Source: Hydrogenophaga sp. | GTDB lineage: Bacteria > Pseudomonadota > Gammaproteobacteria > Burkholderiales > Burkholderiaceae_C | Direction of reading: 5' to 3' | DNA length: 60,473 nt | Assembly: GCF_030656115.1 (NCBI RefSeq) | Contig: NZ_JAUSOO010000020.1 | Location: 1 to 60,473 of the forward strand | Shown: positions 46,203 through 55,243 of the stretch, piece by piece | How the letters are laid out: each line of letters begins with the position of its first letter | How positions within the stretch are numbered: position 1 is the first letter of the stretch | Translations under genes and position numbers: made by a program | The notes under the pieces: model-generated | What the model saw: the letters and a program-made list of their open reading frames with translations, nothing else | Told to the model about the DNA's origin: nothing | Databases searched by the model: none

Positions 46203-47399
46203 TTATGGGTTGAATCCGGTATTTTTCATGACGACGAGGCCCTTGAGGTACTCGCCTTCGGGGAAATTCACGGTCATCGGATGGTCGCAGGCACCGCCCA
46301 GGCGCTGCAGAATGGCGCCGTCCACACCGGCGTCCAGACCGGCCGAGGCGACGATTTTGTGAAACAGTTCCACGCCAATGCCGCCCGAGCAGGAAAACGT
46401 GAACAGCACGCCGCCGGGGGTCAGCAGCTTGAAGGCCAGGCGGTTGATGTCTTTGTAGGCGCGGGCTGCGCGCTCGGCGTGTGCGGCGGTGGGAGCGAGC
46501 TTGGGCGGGTCGAGCACGATGGCGTCAAACTGGCGGCCTTCGCTGATGAACCGACGCAACGAGGCGTTGACATCGGCGTCCATGAAGGTGGCGCGCGTTG
46601 CTTCAAAACCGTTGAGCGCCACGTTGGCCGCAGCCTGCTCCAGCGCTGGGCCTGATGAGTCGATGGAGGTGACATGCCCTGCCCCGCCCGCGAGTGCGGC
46701 CACGGTGAAGCCGCCGGTGTAACTGAAGCAGTTGAGCACCTGGGCAAACCCCAGCCGTTGGGTGTATTGGTAACAGACTTGGCGGCTGTCGCGCTGGTCC
46801 AGGTAGTAGCCGGTTTTGTGGCCGTGGGCAATGTCCAGCCCCAGGCGCCAGCCGTGCTCGTTCAGTACCAAGGCGGTGTCGCCGCAGCCACGCAGCCAGC
46901 CGGTAGCTTCGGCCAGGCCTTCGAGCTTGCGCGAACTGGTGTCGGAGCGCTCATACAGTCGGGGGCAGCCGGTGAGTTCAATCAGCGCGTCGGCCAGCAC
47001 GTTTTTCCAGCGTTCCACGCCGCAGGCGGTGAACTGAGCCACCAGGGTGTCGCCATAGCGGTCAACGATCAGGCCTGGCAGGCCGTCGGACTCGCCGTGC
47101 ACCAGCCGCAGGCCGTCGCTTTGAATGCCCAGGCGGGCGCGCAGAGCGATGGCACGGGCCAGCAGGGTGCGCAAAAAGGCCGCGTCCATGCGCTGCGTTT
47201 CGTCAAAGCTCCAGACCCGCACGCGGATGCGTGAGGCTGGGGAGTAGGCGCCCCAGGCCAGAAACTGCCCTTCATGGCTCTCCACGCGCACGGTTTCACC
47301 CGCGTCGGCCCCGCCTTTGGCAATGGCGCCGTCAAACACCCAGGGGTGGCGGCGCAGCAAGGAGCGGTCTTTGCCGGGCTTGAGTCGTATGGTTTTCAT
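46203..47399 (-). CDS. Class I SAM-dependent rRNA methyltransferase, RlmI-like
   Basis: The 398-residue product has an N-terminal PUA domain (LKPGKDRSLLRRHPWVFDGA), an EEHGD-like central domain and a Rossmann domain with VLNCFSYTGGFTVAA, SIDSSGPALEQAA and the catalytic DPPKLAP. E. coli RlmI makes m5C1962 in 23S rRNA, and this is the closest match by architecture. GACAAT lies 7 nt before the ATG. A terminator separates it from the DsrE-like gene upstream. Confidence 0.9.
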   Translation of the reverse strand: MKTIRLKPGKDRSLLRRHPWVFDGAIAKGGADAGETVRVESHEGQFLAWGAYSPASRIRVRVWSFDETQRMDAAFLRTLLARAIALRARLGIQSDGLRLVHGESDGLPGLIVDRYGDTLVAQFTACGVERWKNVLADALIELTGCPRLYERSDTSSRKLEGLAEATGWLRGCGDTALVLNEHGWRLGLDIAHGHKTGYYLDQRDSRQVCYQYTQRLGFAQVLNCFSYTGGFTVAALAGGAGHVTSIDSSGPALEQAAANVALNGFEATRATFMDADVNASLRRFISEGRQFDAIVLDPPKLAPTAAHAERAARAYKDINRLAFKLLTPGGVLFTFSCSGGIGVELFHKIVASAGLDAGVDGAILQRLGGACDHPMTVNFPEGEYLKGLVVMKNTGFNP

Positions 47400-47406
47400 G
47401 AGCGGT

Positions 47407-47412
47407 ATTGTC
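47407..47412 (-). promoter_or_regulatory. Predicted -10 hexamer, leaderless start of the RlmI-like gene
   Basis: GACAAT (4/6) ends 7 nt before the ATG at 47399. No Shine-Dalgarno sequence. Confidence 0.4.
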
Positions 47413-47436
47413 GGGCTTGCACGCCAGACCCAAAAA

Positions 47437-47465
47437 CAAAAGGCCAGGCATGGCCCGGCCTTTTG
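47437..47465 (-). terminator. Intrinsic terminator of the DsrE-like gene
   Basis: CAAAAGGCC pairs with GGCCTTTTG. In the minus direction the stem is followed by a T-rich tract, and it lies 19 nt after the DsrE-like stop at 47484. The symmetrical stem could also work on the plus strand. Confidence 0.75.
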
Positions 47466-47483
47466 GCGTGGAGCGCAGAACGC

Positions 47484-47921
47484 TCAGGGACGCAGGTAAA
47501 CAAAACCTTCACGGGCCTGCAGCTTGGCCACTTCGTGCACGCCAGCGGGCACCACCGAAGCTTCCATCACCAGCTTGCTGGCGTCGATCTTGCGCGACAC
47601 GAGGGTGTTGTTGCAGACCCGGAACTCCACGCCTTTGTTGGCCAGATCGGCGATGGCGCCGGCGAACGGCTGCTCCATCTGGTTGGTCGCACCCTGCAGC
47701 AAGAAATCGATACCGAGGCCATGCGTGACCACCACGATCTTGGCCTTGGGGTCGGCGGCCAGGTGGGTGCGGATGTTGTTGAGCCCGCGCGAGGCTTGGG
47801 GAATGCCTTCGCTCATGTGGTAAACGACTTTGATGACATCGTCTGCGGCCTGGGCCTGCACCGAGGTGGCCATGACAGCAGCGAACAACAAAGCCTTGAA
47901 GGTGGCGAGGATCTTGAACAT
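47484..47921 (-). CDS. Exported DsrE/DsrF-like protein
   Basis: The 145-residue precursor has a signal peptide (MFKILATFKALLFAAVMATS, cut after about AQA), then a DsrE-like alpha/beta fold: VIKVVYHMSEGIPQASRGLNNI, KIVVVTHGLGIDFLL and GVEFRVCNNTL. DsrE-family proteins take part in sulfur transfer; only one cysteine (in RVCNNT) remains as candidate. GGAGA precedes ATG 47921. It stands alone with its own terminator; periplasmic location is inferred from the signal. Confidence 0.82.
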   Translation of the reverse strand: MFKILATFKALLFAAVMATSVQAQAADDVIKVVYHMSEGIPQASRGLNNIRTHLAADPKAKIVVVTHGLGIDFLLQGATNQMEQPFAGAIADLANKGVEFRVCNNTLVSRKIDASKLVMEASVVPAGVHEVAKLQAREGFVYLRP

Positions 47922-48065
47922 AGCGGGTCTCCAGAATAGATAAAAAGAACTGACAGCCATTGCTTATAGACCGATGGATTGTCAAACATACGCTTCGAAA
48001 TGCTACAGGGATTACCCGAGACGGCCCCGCCCCCCACAGCACGTCCCGGCGTCAGAAAGGGTTGT

Positions 48066-49073
48066 TCAGCGGTTGGGGGTGGTCGGGCTGCAGGGCCGTG
48101 CCGCGCCAGGCTCGTCGGTGGCGGGCTCGGCAGACGAACCGCCGCGCGCCTGCGCCCGCGGGTGGGCCGCGTCGTACACCTGCGCCAGGTGCTGAAAGTC
48201 CAGCCGGGTATACACCTGCGTGGTGCTGATGCTGGCGTGGCCCAGCAACTCTTGCACGGCGCGCAAGTCGCCGCTGGATTGCAACACATGGCTGGCAAAC
48301 GAGTGGCGCAGCATGTGGGGGTGCACCGGCGTGGTCAGTCCCGCGAGCATGGAGCGGCGCTTGAGGCGCACCCGAATGTGCTGCGGCGTGAGGCGCTGGC
48401 CGCGTGCGCTGATGAACAGCGCCGGGTCTTCTTGCGGCCATGCGCTGCGGGCCGCCAGCCAGGCGGCCAGCGCGACCAGAGCAGCACGGCCCACCGGCAC
48501 ACTGCGGCGCTTGGCGCCTTTGCCCAGCACATGGGCCTCGCCGGCCTCGGCATCGATCCAGCCGCGCGCCTGTGCACTGGCCACCACGTCCAGCCCCACC
48601 AGCTCGCCGATGCGCAGGCCGCAGCCGTACAGCAACTCGGTGATGCAACGGTCGCGGGTTTCCAGCATCGGGTCGTCGGCTTCGTGCTCGTACCCCGCCA
48701 GCTGCACCGCGTCGTCCACCCCCAGCGCCTTGGGCAAGGGCTTGCCGGCCTTGGGCGCGCGCACGTCTTGCACCGGGTTGTGGTCCATCAGGCCCTGGCG
48801 ACCCAGCCACACATACAAACCACGCCAACCCGACAAGATGAGCGCAATACCGCGGGCACTGCGTCCGCCGCTGTGCATGTGCGCCACCCAGCGGCGAATA
48901 TGCGGACTCTGTACCGAACGCAAAGGCAGCCCAGCCGCCGTGGCGTTGGCCACGAGTTTTTCCAGATCCAGGGTGTAGAGCGCCACCGTGCGCTCGGCCA
49001 GCCGTTTTTCCACCCGCACATGGGTCAGGTAGGCCTGCACCAGGGCAGCGTCGTCGCGGGTGGTGGCGTTCAT
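48066..49073 (-). CDS. xerC: Tyrosine recombinase XerC
   Basis: XerC with XerD resolves chromosome dimers at dif. The 335-residue product has the SAM-like N-terminal DNA-binding domain and the catalytic set: Arg in GCGLRIGELVGLD, Lys in LGKGAKRRSVPVG, HMLRHSFASH with His and Arg, GHASISTTQVYTRLD with His and nucleophilic Tyr. The dapF-DUF484-xerC order is conserved in proteobacteria. ATG 49073 overlaps the stop of a mini-ORF. The C-terminal 35 residues are Ala/Pro/Ser-rich and extra. Confidence 0.95.
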   Translation of the reverse strand: MNATTRDDAALVQAYLTHVRVEKRLAERTVALYTLDLEKLVANATAAGLPLRSVQSPHIRRWVAHMHSGGRSARGIALILSGWRGLYVWLGRQGLMDHNPVQDVRAPKAGKPLPKALGVDDAVQLAGYEHEADDPMLETRDRCITELLYGCGLRIGELVGLDVVASAQARGWIDAEAGEAHVLGKGAKRRSVPVGRAALVALAAWLAARSAWPQEDPALFISARGQRLTPQHIRVRLKRRSMLAGLTTPVHPHMLRHSFASHVLQSSGDLRAVQELLGHASISTTQVYTRLDFQHLAQVYDAAHPRAQARGGSSAEPATDEPGAARPCSPTTPNR

Positions 49074-49165
49074 GCGTGCGAGCGGGGTGCCACCGGGCCG
49101 CCCCCGGCCAGACCAGCGCTCCCGGTGGGCCGCGCAGTGCACGAACAGGATTTGCGCAAAATCAT
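49070..49165 (-). CDS. Putative 31-residue bridging mini-ORF between the DUF484 gene and xerC
   Basis: The ATG at 49165 shares its A with the DUF484 stop (TGATG). After 31 codons (starting MILRKSCSCTARPTGSAG) a TGA at 49070-49072 overlaps the xerC ATG (ATGA). No strong ribosome site precedes xerC other than GC-rich sequence, so xerC may depend on ribosomes arriving through this frame. Peptide existence unproven. Confidence 0.4.
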   Translation of the reverse strand: MILRKSCSCTARPTGSAGLAGGGPVAPRSHA

Positions 49166-49845
49166 CAAGGCCTCAGGCGCGACAGCGCCGCGCTGGCGAA
49201 TTCACCGATGCGCTCCAGGAAATCGGTGCCCATGTCGGACACAAAGCGCTGGGCGTCGCCCGAGGCCAGCACCAGCAGGCCAAACGCTTGCGGCCCCGCC
49301 CCCTCACGCAGCGGAATCAGCGCAATCGAGGCAGCGGCAGCGGGATCGTCCAACCACTGCACGGCTTCCAGGCCCGGGTTGGCACCGCAATAAGGCCGGG
49401 TAAGCGATGAGACCAACGCCACCACGTCGTCGCTGGCACCCTGGGCAAACGGTTCGTGTGCGTGCTCGGGCGACACGCCCCAGACCTTGATGGCCACCTG
49501 CGGCACCAGAAACTGGGTGGCAATGGCCCGCGTGGCCACCGCAGGCAAGTCGCGCGCTTCGCGGGTGCGCAGCAGCTCGCGCGTCCAACGCTGCAGCTTG
49601 TCGGCGATGGCGCTGTTTTCAGTTCCATGGCGGATCATGTCGGCCGCCTTGAGTTCCAGTGCCCGGATTTTTTCGCGCAGCAGAACGGCCTGACGCTCCT
49701 GCAGACTCACCGCCCGATGACCATGCGGGCTGCTGAGCTGCACCGCAGCCAGCAGGTTGGCGTGGCGCTCGAAGAAATCGGGCGTATTGGCCAGGTAATT
49801 CGCTATTTCTTCTTCGGTGATCGGGGCCATCGGTTCTTGCTTCAT
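49165..49845 (-). CDS. DUF484 protein (GAF-like), xerC neighbour
   Basis: A 226-residue protein. An N-terminal helical part (EEEIANYLANTPDFFERHANLLA) is followed by a coiled coil with VSLQERQAVLLREKI and a GAF-like domain. The signature NTPDFFERH is typical of DUF484 (YigA type), whose gene lies between dapF and xerC in many proteobacteria. Function unknown. It starts 15 nt after the dapF stop. Confidence 0.88.
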   Translation of the reverse strand: MKQEPMAPITEEEIANYLANTPDFFERHANLLAAVQLSSPHGHRAVSLQERQAVLLREKIRALELKAADMIRHGTENSAIADKLQRWTRELLRTREARDLPAVATRAIATQFLVPQVAIKVWGVSPEHAHEPFAQGASDDVVALVSSLTRPYCGANPGLEAVQWLDDPAAAASIALIPLREGAGPQAFGLLVLASGDAQRFVSDMGTDFLERIGEFASAALSRLRP

Positions 49846-49860
49846 AGAGGGTTAAACGGG

Positions 49861-50736
49861 TCAGGGCAGGTCCGGCACATCGATCTCGCCCTCAAAAACG
49901 GTGGTGGCCGGGCCGGTCATCCGCACCGCGCCATCGTGTAAGGGGCTGTCGTGCCATTCAATGGTGAGCACGCCACCGTGGGTGTGCACGTCCACCCGGG
50001 CGTCGAGCAGGCCCAGGCGAATACCCGCCACCACGGCCGCGCAAGCGCCGGTGCCGCAGGCCAGCGTTTCGCCCGCGCCGCGCTCGTACACGCGCAAGCG
50101 CACCTGGCTGCGGGTCACCGCCTGCAAAAAGCCCACGTTGACACGGCGCGGGAAACGCGCGTGCCGCTCGATCAACGGGCCCAGCGCCTGCACCGGTGCG
50201 GTGTCCACGTCGTCCACCAGCAGCACGGCGTGCGGATTGCCCATGGACAAGACCGACACCCACGCCTCGCTGCCGTCGGGCTGCGCCAGCGGCCAGCGTT
50301 CAAAGCCAGACAGGGGCTGTGGGCTCAGACCGAGGCCATCGAAGGGCACGCGCGCCAGGTCAAACACCGGTGCGCCCATGTCCACCGTGACGCGGCCGTC
50401 GGGGTCCATGCGCAGTTCAATCTCGCCCTGCTGCACCTTCACCCGCAGCGGGTTGCGCGCGCTCAAGGCTTTTTCATGCACGTAGCGCACAAAGCAGCGC
50501 GCGCCGTTGCCACAGTGCTCCACCTCGCCGCCATCGGCGTTGTGAATCACATATTCGAAGTCGAGCCCCGGCGCGGGCGACGGGCGCACGCTCAGGATCT
50601 GGTCGGCACCCACGCCAAAGTGCCGGTCGGCCATCCACCGGTATTGGGCTGTGCTCAGGCCCAGACGGCCACGGGTTTCGTCGAGCACCACAAAGTCGTT
50701 GCCCGCGCCCTGCATTTTGGTGAATCGGATGTGCAT
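49861..50736 (-). CDS. dapF: Diaminopimelate epimerase
   Basis: DapF converts LL- to meso-diaminopimelate, feeding lysine synthesis and MurE. The 291-residue product has both active-site cysteines in their motifs: [19 protein letters not shown] and [19 protein letters not shown]. Also seen are [15 protein letters not shown] and [11 protein letters not shown] 50736 is the family start, with GATAAT 6 nt upstream. It diverges from the ABC transporter operon. Confidence 0.97.
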   Translation of the reverse strand: MHIRFTKMQGAGNDFVVLDETRGRLGLSTAQYRWMADRHFGVGADQILSVRPSPAPGLDFEYVIHNADGGEVEHCGNGARCFVRYVHEKALSARNPLRVKVQQGEIELRMDPDGRVTVDMGAPVFDLARVPFDGLGLSPQPLSGFERWPLAQPDGSEAWVSVLSMGNPHAVLLVDDVDTAPVQALGPLIERHARFPRRVNVGFLQAVTRSQVRLRVYERGAGETLACGTGACAAVVAGIRLGLLDARVDVHTHGGVLTIEWHDSPLHDGAVRMTGPATTVFEGEIDVPDLP

Positions 50737-50742
50737 GGGCGG

Positions 50743-50748
50743 ATTATC
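50743..50748 (-). promoter_or_regulatory. Predicted -10 hexamer, leaderless start of dapF
   Basis: GATAAT (5/6) ends 6 nt before the ATG at 50736. No Shine-Dalgarno sequence. Confidence 0.45.
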
Positions 50749-50861
50749 CGTCCACAGCGCCGGCCCGCTGGGCGCCGCCGCGGTGCACCGAACCACGGCA
50801 CCGCGCACCACCAAGGGCTGGCTCGCACGGACACACCCACAGTGCGCACAATTCGCGTGCA

Positions 50862-50898
50862 TTTTTGTATGCAATTTTGACCAGATTGCGTACAAAAA
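50862..50898. promoter_or_regulatory. 14-bp inverted repeat, likely operator of the ABC transporter operon
   Basis: TTTTTGTATGCAAT and ATTGCGTACAAAAA form arms with one mismatch and a 9-nt spacer, 31 nt before the start of the ATPase gene. The TTGTAnGCAA core resembles operators of GntR/FCD regulators, and the operon encodes one. The site would overlap the operon's promoter; it lies 126 nt from the dapF start. Confidence 0.65.
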
Positions 50899-50929
50899 GC
50901 CTGGCACGGCTTGTGCAAGACAGATTGGC

Positions 50930-51934
50930 ATGAACGCCCCACAGCCCTCCCCCGCCGGCATCGAACTGATTGCACTGACCAAACGCTACGCCCAAGGCAG
51001 TGTGGCGGTGGACGGCATCAACCTGCGTATCGCCAGCGGCAGCTATTGCTGCCTGCTGGGCCCATCGGGCTGCGGAAAAAGCACCACGCTGCGCATGATT
51101 GCAGGCCACGAAAGCACCACCAGCGGCGACATCCTGCTGGAGAACCGCAACATCACCGCGCTGCCCGCGGCCAACCGTGGCACAGCCATGATGTTTCAGA
51201 GCTTTGCGCTGTTCCCGCACCTCTCGGCACGGGACAACGTGGCCTTCAGCCTGAAGATGAAAGGCGTGGACAAAGCCACGCGCCAGCAGCAAGCGCAAGC
51301 CTTGCTGGAACGGGTGGCCATGGGACACCTCAGCACCCGCAAACCGGGCGAGCTCTCGGGTGGACAACAACAGCGTGTGGCGCTGGCGCGGGCGCTGATC
51401 ACGCAGCCCCGCGTGCTGCTGCTGGACGAACCGCTCTCGGCGCTGGACCCATTTCTGCGCACCCAGATGCGGGCCGAACTGCGCCACTGGCAACGCGAAC
51501 TCGGCCTCACCTTCATCCACGTCACCCACTCGCAGGAAGAAGCGATGGCGCTGGCCGACACCATGGTGGTGATGGACCACGGCCGTATCGAGCAGGTGGG
51601 CGCCCCGCGCGAGATCTACAACCGGCCCGCCAGCGAGTTCGTGGCGCGCTTCATGGGTGGCCACAACGTATTCGCCACCACCCAAGGCAAGGTCGCCGTG
51701 CGCAACGACCACATCCAACTCGCCCCCACCAGCAGCACCGGCTGGCCCGCCACCGTGAGCGATGTCGAGTACCAGGGCACCTACGTGCTGCTGGGTCTGC
51801 AGCTCGACGGCGAGGCCACCGGCCCGGTCTCGGTGATGCTGCCCGAGGCCACTTTTGTGCAGCGCCCCTACGCCCCTGGCGAGCGGGTGGACCTGAGCTG
51901 GGACCCCGCCCTGGCCCACACGCTCACCGCCTGA
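50930..51934 (+). CDS. ABC transporter ATP-binding protein, PotA/UgpC-like
   Basis: The 334-residue importer ATPase shows Walker [12 protein letters not shown]-loop [10 protein letters not shown], signature [15 protein letters not shown], Walker [14 protein letters not shown] and the H-loop [13 protein letters not shown], followed by a C-terminal TOBE/OB domain of about 100 residues as in polyamine importers. It energises uptake by the two permeases downstream. The ATG at 50930 has only a weak ribosome site. First gene of the operon. Confidence 0.92.
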   Translation: MNAPQPSPAGIELIALTKRYAQGSVAVDGINLRIASGSYCCLLGPSGCGKSTTLRMIAGHESTTSGDILLENRNITALPAANRGTAMMFQSFALFPHLSARDNVAFSLKMKGVDKATRQQQAQALLERVAMGHLSTRKPGELSGGQQQRVALARALITQPRVLLLDEPLSALDPFLRTQMRAELRHWQRELGLTFIHVTHSQEEAMALADTMVVMDHGRIEQVGAPREIYNRPASEFVARFMGGHNVFATTQGKVAVRNDHIQLAPTSSTGWPATVSDVEYQGTYVLLGLQLDGEATGPVSVMLPEATFVQRPYAPGERVDLSWDPALAHTLTA

Positions 51935-51978
51935 ACCCCATCCCGCTGTTTCTTTTCCACCCACCCAGGAGTTGTTCC

Positions 51979-53265
51979 ATGTCCGACACGTTTGATTCCA
52001 AGCCCGCCGACACCACCGGCATTTCGCGCCGCAGTCTGTTGCAGGGCACCGCTGGCATGGCCGGTATCCTGGCCAGCGGCATCGCACCGGCCATCGGCCA
52101 GGAAAAGATCACCCTGCGCTACCTGGGCACCGCAGTGAACCAGGACAAGGCCATCGGCGACAAGTTCGAAAAAGACACCGGCATCAAGATCCAGTACGTG
52201 GCCGTGACCACCGACGACGTGACCAAGCGCGCCGTCACCGCGCCCAACAGCTTCGACCTGATCGACACCGAGTACTTCTCGCTCAAGAAGATCGTGCCCA
52301 CCGGCAACCTCAAGGGCATCGACGTCAAGAAGATCAAGAACGCCGACAAGATCACCCCGCTGTTCACCACCGGCAGCGTGGCCGGCAAGGCCGTGGGTGA
52401 CCAGGGCACCGCGCCCAAGAAGGTGATCTTCCTGGAAGGCGAAAAGAGCAAGGTCTTCGCCAAGAGCCCGACCCAGTTCATGAGCCTGATCCCCACCGTG
52501 TACAACGCCGACACGCTGGGCATCCGCCCCGACCTGATCAAGCGCCCCATCAACTCCTGGGCCGAGCTGCTGAACCCCGAATTCAAGGGCAAGGCCGCGA
52601 TCCTGAACATCCCCAGCATCGGCATCATGGACGCGGCCATGGTGGTGGAAGCCATGGGCCTCTACAAGTACCCCGACAAGGGCAACATGACGAAGAAGGA
52701 AATTGACCTGACGATCAAGACCCTGATCGAAGCCAAGAAGGCCGGCCAGTTCCGCGCGCTGTGGAAGGACTTCAACGAGTCGGTGAACCTGATGGCCTCG
52801 GGCGAAGTGGTGATCCAGTCCATGTGGAGCCCGGCCGTGACCGCCGTGCGCACCAAAGGCATCGCCTGCAACTTCCAGCCGCTGAAAGAGGGCTACCGCG
52901 CCTGGGCCGCCGGCTTCGGTCTGCCGGCCACGCTGTCGGGCCGCAAACTCGATGGCGCTTACGAGTTCATCAACTGGTTCCTCGACGGCTGGGCCGGCGC
53001 CTACCTCAACCGCCAGGGCTACTACAGCGCCGTGCTCGACACCGCCAAGTCCCAGATGGAAGCCTACGAGTGGGCCTACTGGATGGAAGGCAAGCCCGCC
53101 GCGCAGGACATCAAGAGCCCGAACGGCGATGTGCTGGCCAAGGCCGGCGCGGTGCGCGACGGCGGCAGCTACGAAGCGCGCATGGGCGGCATCGCCTGCT
53201 GGAACGCGGTGATGGACGAGAACGAGTACATGGTCAGGAAATGGAACGAGTTCGTCGCTGCGTGA
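51979..53265 (+). CDS. Extracellular solute-binding protein with Tat signal, PotD-like
   Basis: The 428-residue precursor has a twin-arginine signal (ISRRSLLQGTAGMAGILASG, cut near AIGQ) and a type II periplasmic-binding fold: KITLRYLGTAVNQDKAIGDKF, then FDLIDTEYFSLKKI and SWAELLNPEFKGKAAI. The hinge and Trp/Tyr-rich ligand region recall polyamine and iron(III)-type binding proteins, but the ligand is unknown. CAGGAG is a strong ribosome site. Codon use is strongly biased to GAC, AAG and ATC, as in abundant proteins. A REP-like element follows the stop. Confidence 0.9.
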   Translation: MSDTFDSKPADTTGISRRSLLQGTAGMAGILASGIAPAIGQEKITLRYLGTAVNQDKAIGDKFEKDTGIKIQYVAVTTDDVTKRAVTAPNSFDLIDTEYFSLKKIVPTGNLKGIDVKKIKNADKITPLFTTGSVAGKAVGDQGTAPKKVIFLEGEKSKVFAKSPTQFMSLIPTVYNADTLGIRPDLIKRPINSWAELLNPEFKGKAAILNIPSIGIMDAAMVVEAMGLYKYPDKGNMTKKEIDLTIKTLIEAKKAGQFRALWKDFNESVNLMASGEVVIQSMWSPAVTAVRTKGIACNFQPLKEGYRAWAAGFGLPATLSGRKLDGAYEFINWFLDGWAGAYLNRQGYYSAVLDTAKSQMEAYEWAYWMEGKPAAQDIKSPNGDVLAKAGAVRDGGSYEARMGGIACWNAVMDENEYMVRKWNEFVAA

Positions 53266-53274
53266 CGAACTCTG

Positions 53275-53354
53275 CCCCCCGCGCCGCCTGCGGCGTCACC
53301 CCCCGGAGGGGGGCGCCACTGGCGGCCCGGCAATGCCGGTTCCGCGGTGGCCTG
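53275..53354 (+). repeat. REP-like two-hairpin intergenic element, copy B
   Basis: It is the counterpart of copy A at 21271-21349: the same 29-nt block, then GCGGCCCGGCAATGCCGGTTCC. Hairpins CGCCGC-CT-GCGGCG and CCGGC-AAT-GCCGG are kept. A further GGAGGGG...CCCCTCC pair follows up to about 53392. It sits between the binding-protein gene and the first permease, the place where E. coli malE-malF carries REP sequences that protect the upstream message. Confidence 0.72.
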
Positions 53355-53423
53355 GAGGGGGCTTCGCTGCGCTCGCCGCGCAAACACCCCTCCCCCTACA
53401 TCTTTGTTTGATTGCGTGAACCC

Positions 53424-54347
53424 ATGAGCAGTCCATCCACCTCCACCGCGGCACCGGTCACCGACAGCCCCAACCGCACGCTGCACGCCTGGTGGCAGGC
53501 CGCGCCGTACACACTGGTGTTCGTGCTGTTCTTCCTCATCCCGCTGGGCCTGGTGCTGATGGTCAGTTTCTGGGACTTCAACGAATACGAGCTGCTGCCC
53601 GCGTTCACACTGCGCAATTACGCCGCCATTTTTGAGGGCTGCTCCAGCCTGACCGAACACGGTGACCTGTGCGTCTCGCTCTCCACCTATCTGTCCACGC
53701 TCAAATTCAGCGTGCTGGTGTGGCTGATCACACTGGTGCTGGGCTTTGCCGTGGCCTACTTTCTGGCGTTTCACGTGCGCTCGCCGGGCATGCAGACGCT
53801 GCTGTTCGTGCTGTGCACCGTGCCGTTCTGGACCTCGAACGTCATCCGCATGATTTCCTGGGTGCCGCTGCTCGGACGCAACGGCCTGGTCAACCAGTCG
53901 CTGCAAGGCGTCGGTCTGATCGACCAGCCCATCGAATGGCTGCTGTTTTCCGACTTTTCCGTGGTGCTGGCCTTCGTGCACCTCTACACCATGTTCATGA
54001 TCGTGCCGATCTTCAACAGCATGATGCGCATCGACCGCAGCCTGCTGGAAGCCGCCAGCGATGCCGGCGCCAGCGGCTGGCAGACGCTGTGGAACGTGGT
54101 CGTGCCGCTGTGCAAGACCGGCATCATCATCGGCTCCATCTTCGTCATCACCATCGTCATGGGCGACTTCGTGACCATCGGCGTCATGGGCGGCCAGCAG
54201 ATCGCCTCGGTCGGCAAGATCATCCAGGTGCAGACCAATTACCTGCAATTTCCGCTGGCAGCGGCCAACGCGGTGATCCTGCTTGCGGTGGTGCTGATGA
54301 TCATCTGGGGCCTCACACGCCTCGTGGACATCCGAAAGGAACTCTGA
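53424..54347 (+). CDS. ABC transporter permease, PotB-like
   Basis: A 307-residue protein with about six membrane helices, starting with YTLVFVLFFLIPLGLVLMVSF. It carries the cytoplasmic EAA loop EAASDAGASGWQTLWNVVVPL that contacts the ATPase. The usual polyamine/thiamine-type permease 1 layout includes a long first periplasmic loop (here with the polar CSSLTEHGDLCVS). ATG 53424 is preceded by 158 nt with the REP-like element; ribosome site weak. Confidence 0.9.
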   Translation: MSSPSTSTAAPVTDSPNRTLHAWWQAAPYTLVFVLFFLIPLGLVLMVSFWDFNEYELLPAFTLRNYAAIFEGCSSLTEHGDLCVSLSTYLSTLKFSVLVWLITLVLGFAVAYFLAFHVRSPGMQTLLFVLCTVPFWTSNVIRMISWVPLLGRNGLVNQSLQGVGLIDQPIEWLLFSDFSVVLAFVHLYTMFMIVPIFNSMMRIDRSLLEAASDAGASGWQTLWNVVVPLCKTGIIIGSIFVITIVMGDFVTIGVMGGQQIASVGKIIQVQTNYLQFPLAAANAVILLAVVLMIIWGLTRLVDIRKEL

Positions 54348-54349
54348 CC

Positions 54350-55243
54350 ATGGCCCACACCACCGAATCGCGCGCTCCCGGCTTCTGGCCGCTGGCGGCC
54401 GTCTTCGCGCTCTTCGTGCTGTTCATGTACGGCCCGATGTTCGTCATCTTCGTGCTCTCGTTCCAGGGGCCGGAAGGCGGTCTCACCTTCCCGCTGCGGG
54501 GGGTGTCGCTGCACTGGTTCCGCCAGCTCGCCGAGGGCCTGGGCACGGTGGACATCGGTTCGGCCTTTCTGCGCTCGCTCATGCTGGGCGGCGTGGTGAT
54601 GTTGTTGACCGTGCTGCTCTCGGTGCTGGCCGGGCTGGCGTTCCGCAAAAAGCTCAGCGGCGGCAACGCCTTGTTTTACGTGACGGTGGCGAGCCTGATC
54701 ATGCCGTCCATCATCGTGTCGCTGGGCATTGGCTTGCAGTTTCGCCTGCTCGATGGCGGGCTCAAATGGCTGCTCGAAACCGTGGGCGCCACCAGCACGC
54801 TGGAGGGCTACGGCACGTCGCTGGGCCTGTTCACCTCGGCCCTGGGTGCGCACCTCACCTGGACGCTGCCGTTTGGTCTGCTCATCATGTTTGCCGTGTT
54901 CAACCGCTTCAACCCGGCCTATGAAGAAGCCGCGCGCGACCTCGGGGCCACGCCTTGGCAAACCTTCCGCCACGTGGTGCTGCCGCTGATTGGCCCGTCG
55001 GTGGTGGGTGTGGGCATGTTCGGCTTCACGCTCAGCTGGGACGAGATCGCCCGCACCTCGCAGGCCATTGGCGATGTGAACACCCTGCCGCTGGAACTGC
55101 AAGGCCTCACCTCCACCGTCACCACACCGGCCATTTATGCGCTGGGCACCGTCACCACCGTGGTCTCGCTGCTGGTGATGGGCGCGGCCGTGGGTCTGGC
55201 CCTGTGGCTGGGTCGACGGCACACACCGGGGGCGTCCGCATGA
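54350..55243 (+). CDS. ABC transporter permease, PotC-like
   Basis: A 297-residue second permease with about six helices and the EAA loop EAARDLGATPWQTFRHVVLPL. The late SWDEIARTSQAIGDVNTLPL segment is typical of PotC-type subunits. The ATG starts 2 nt after the first permease's stop; its own stop overlaps the GntR gene (ATGA). Confidence 0.92.
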   Translation: MAHTTESRAPGFWPLAAVFALFVLFMYGPMFVIFVLSFQGPEGGLTFPLRGVSLHWFRQLAEGLGTVDIGSAFLRSLMLGGVVMLLTVLLSVLAGLAFRKKLSGGNALFYVTVASLIMPSIIVSLGIGLQFRLLDGGLKWLLETVGATSTLEGYGTSLGLFTSALGAHLTWTLPFGLLIMFAVFNRFNPAYEEAARDLGATPWQTFRHVVLPLIGPSVVGVGMFGFTLSWDEIARTSQAIGDVNTLPLELQGLTSTVTTPAIYALGTVTTVVSLLVMGAAVGLALWLGRRHTPGASA

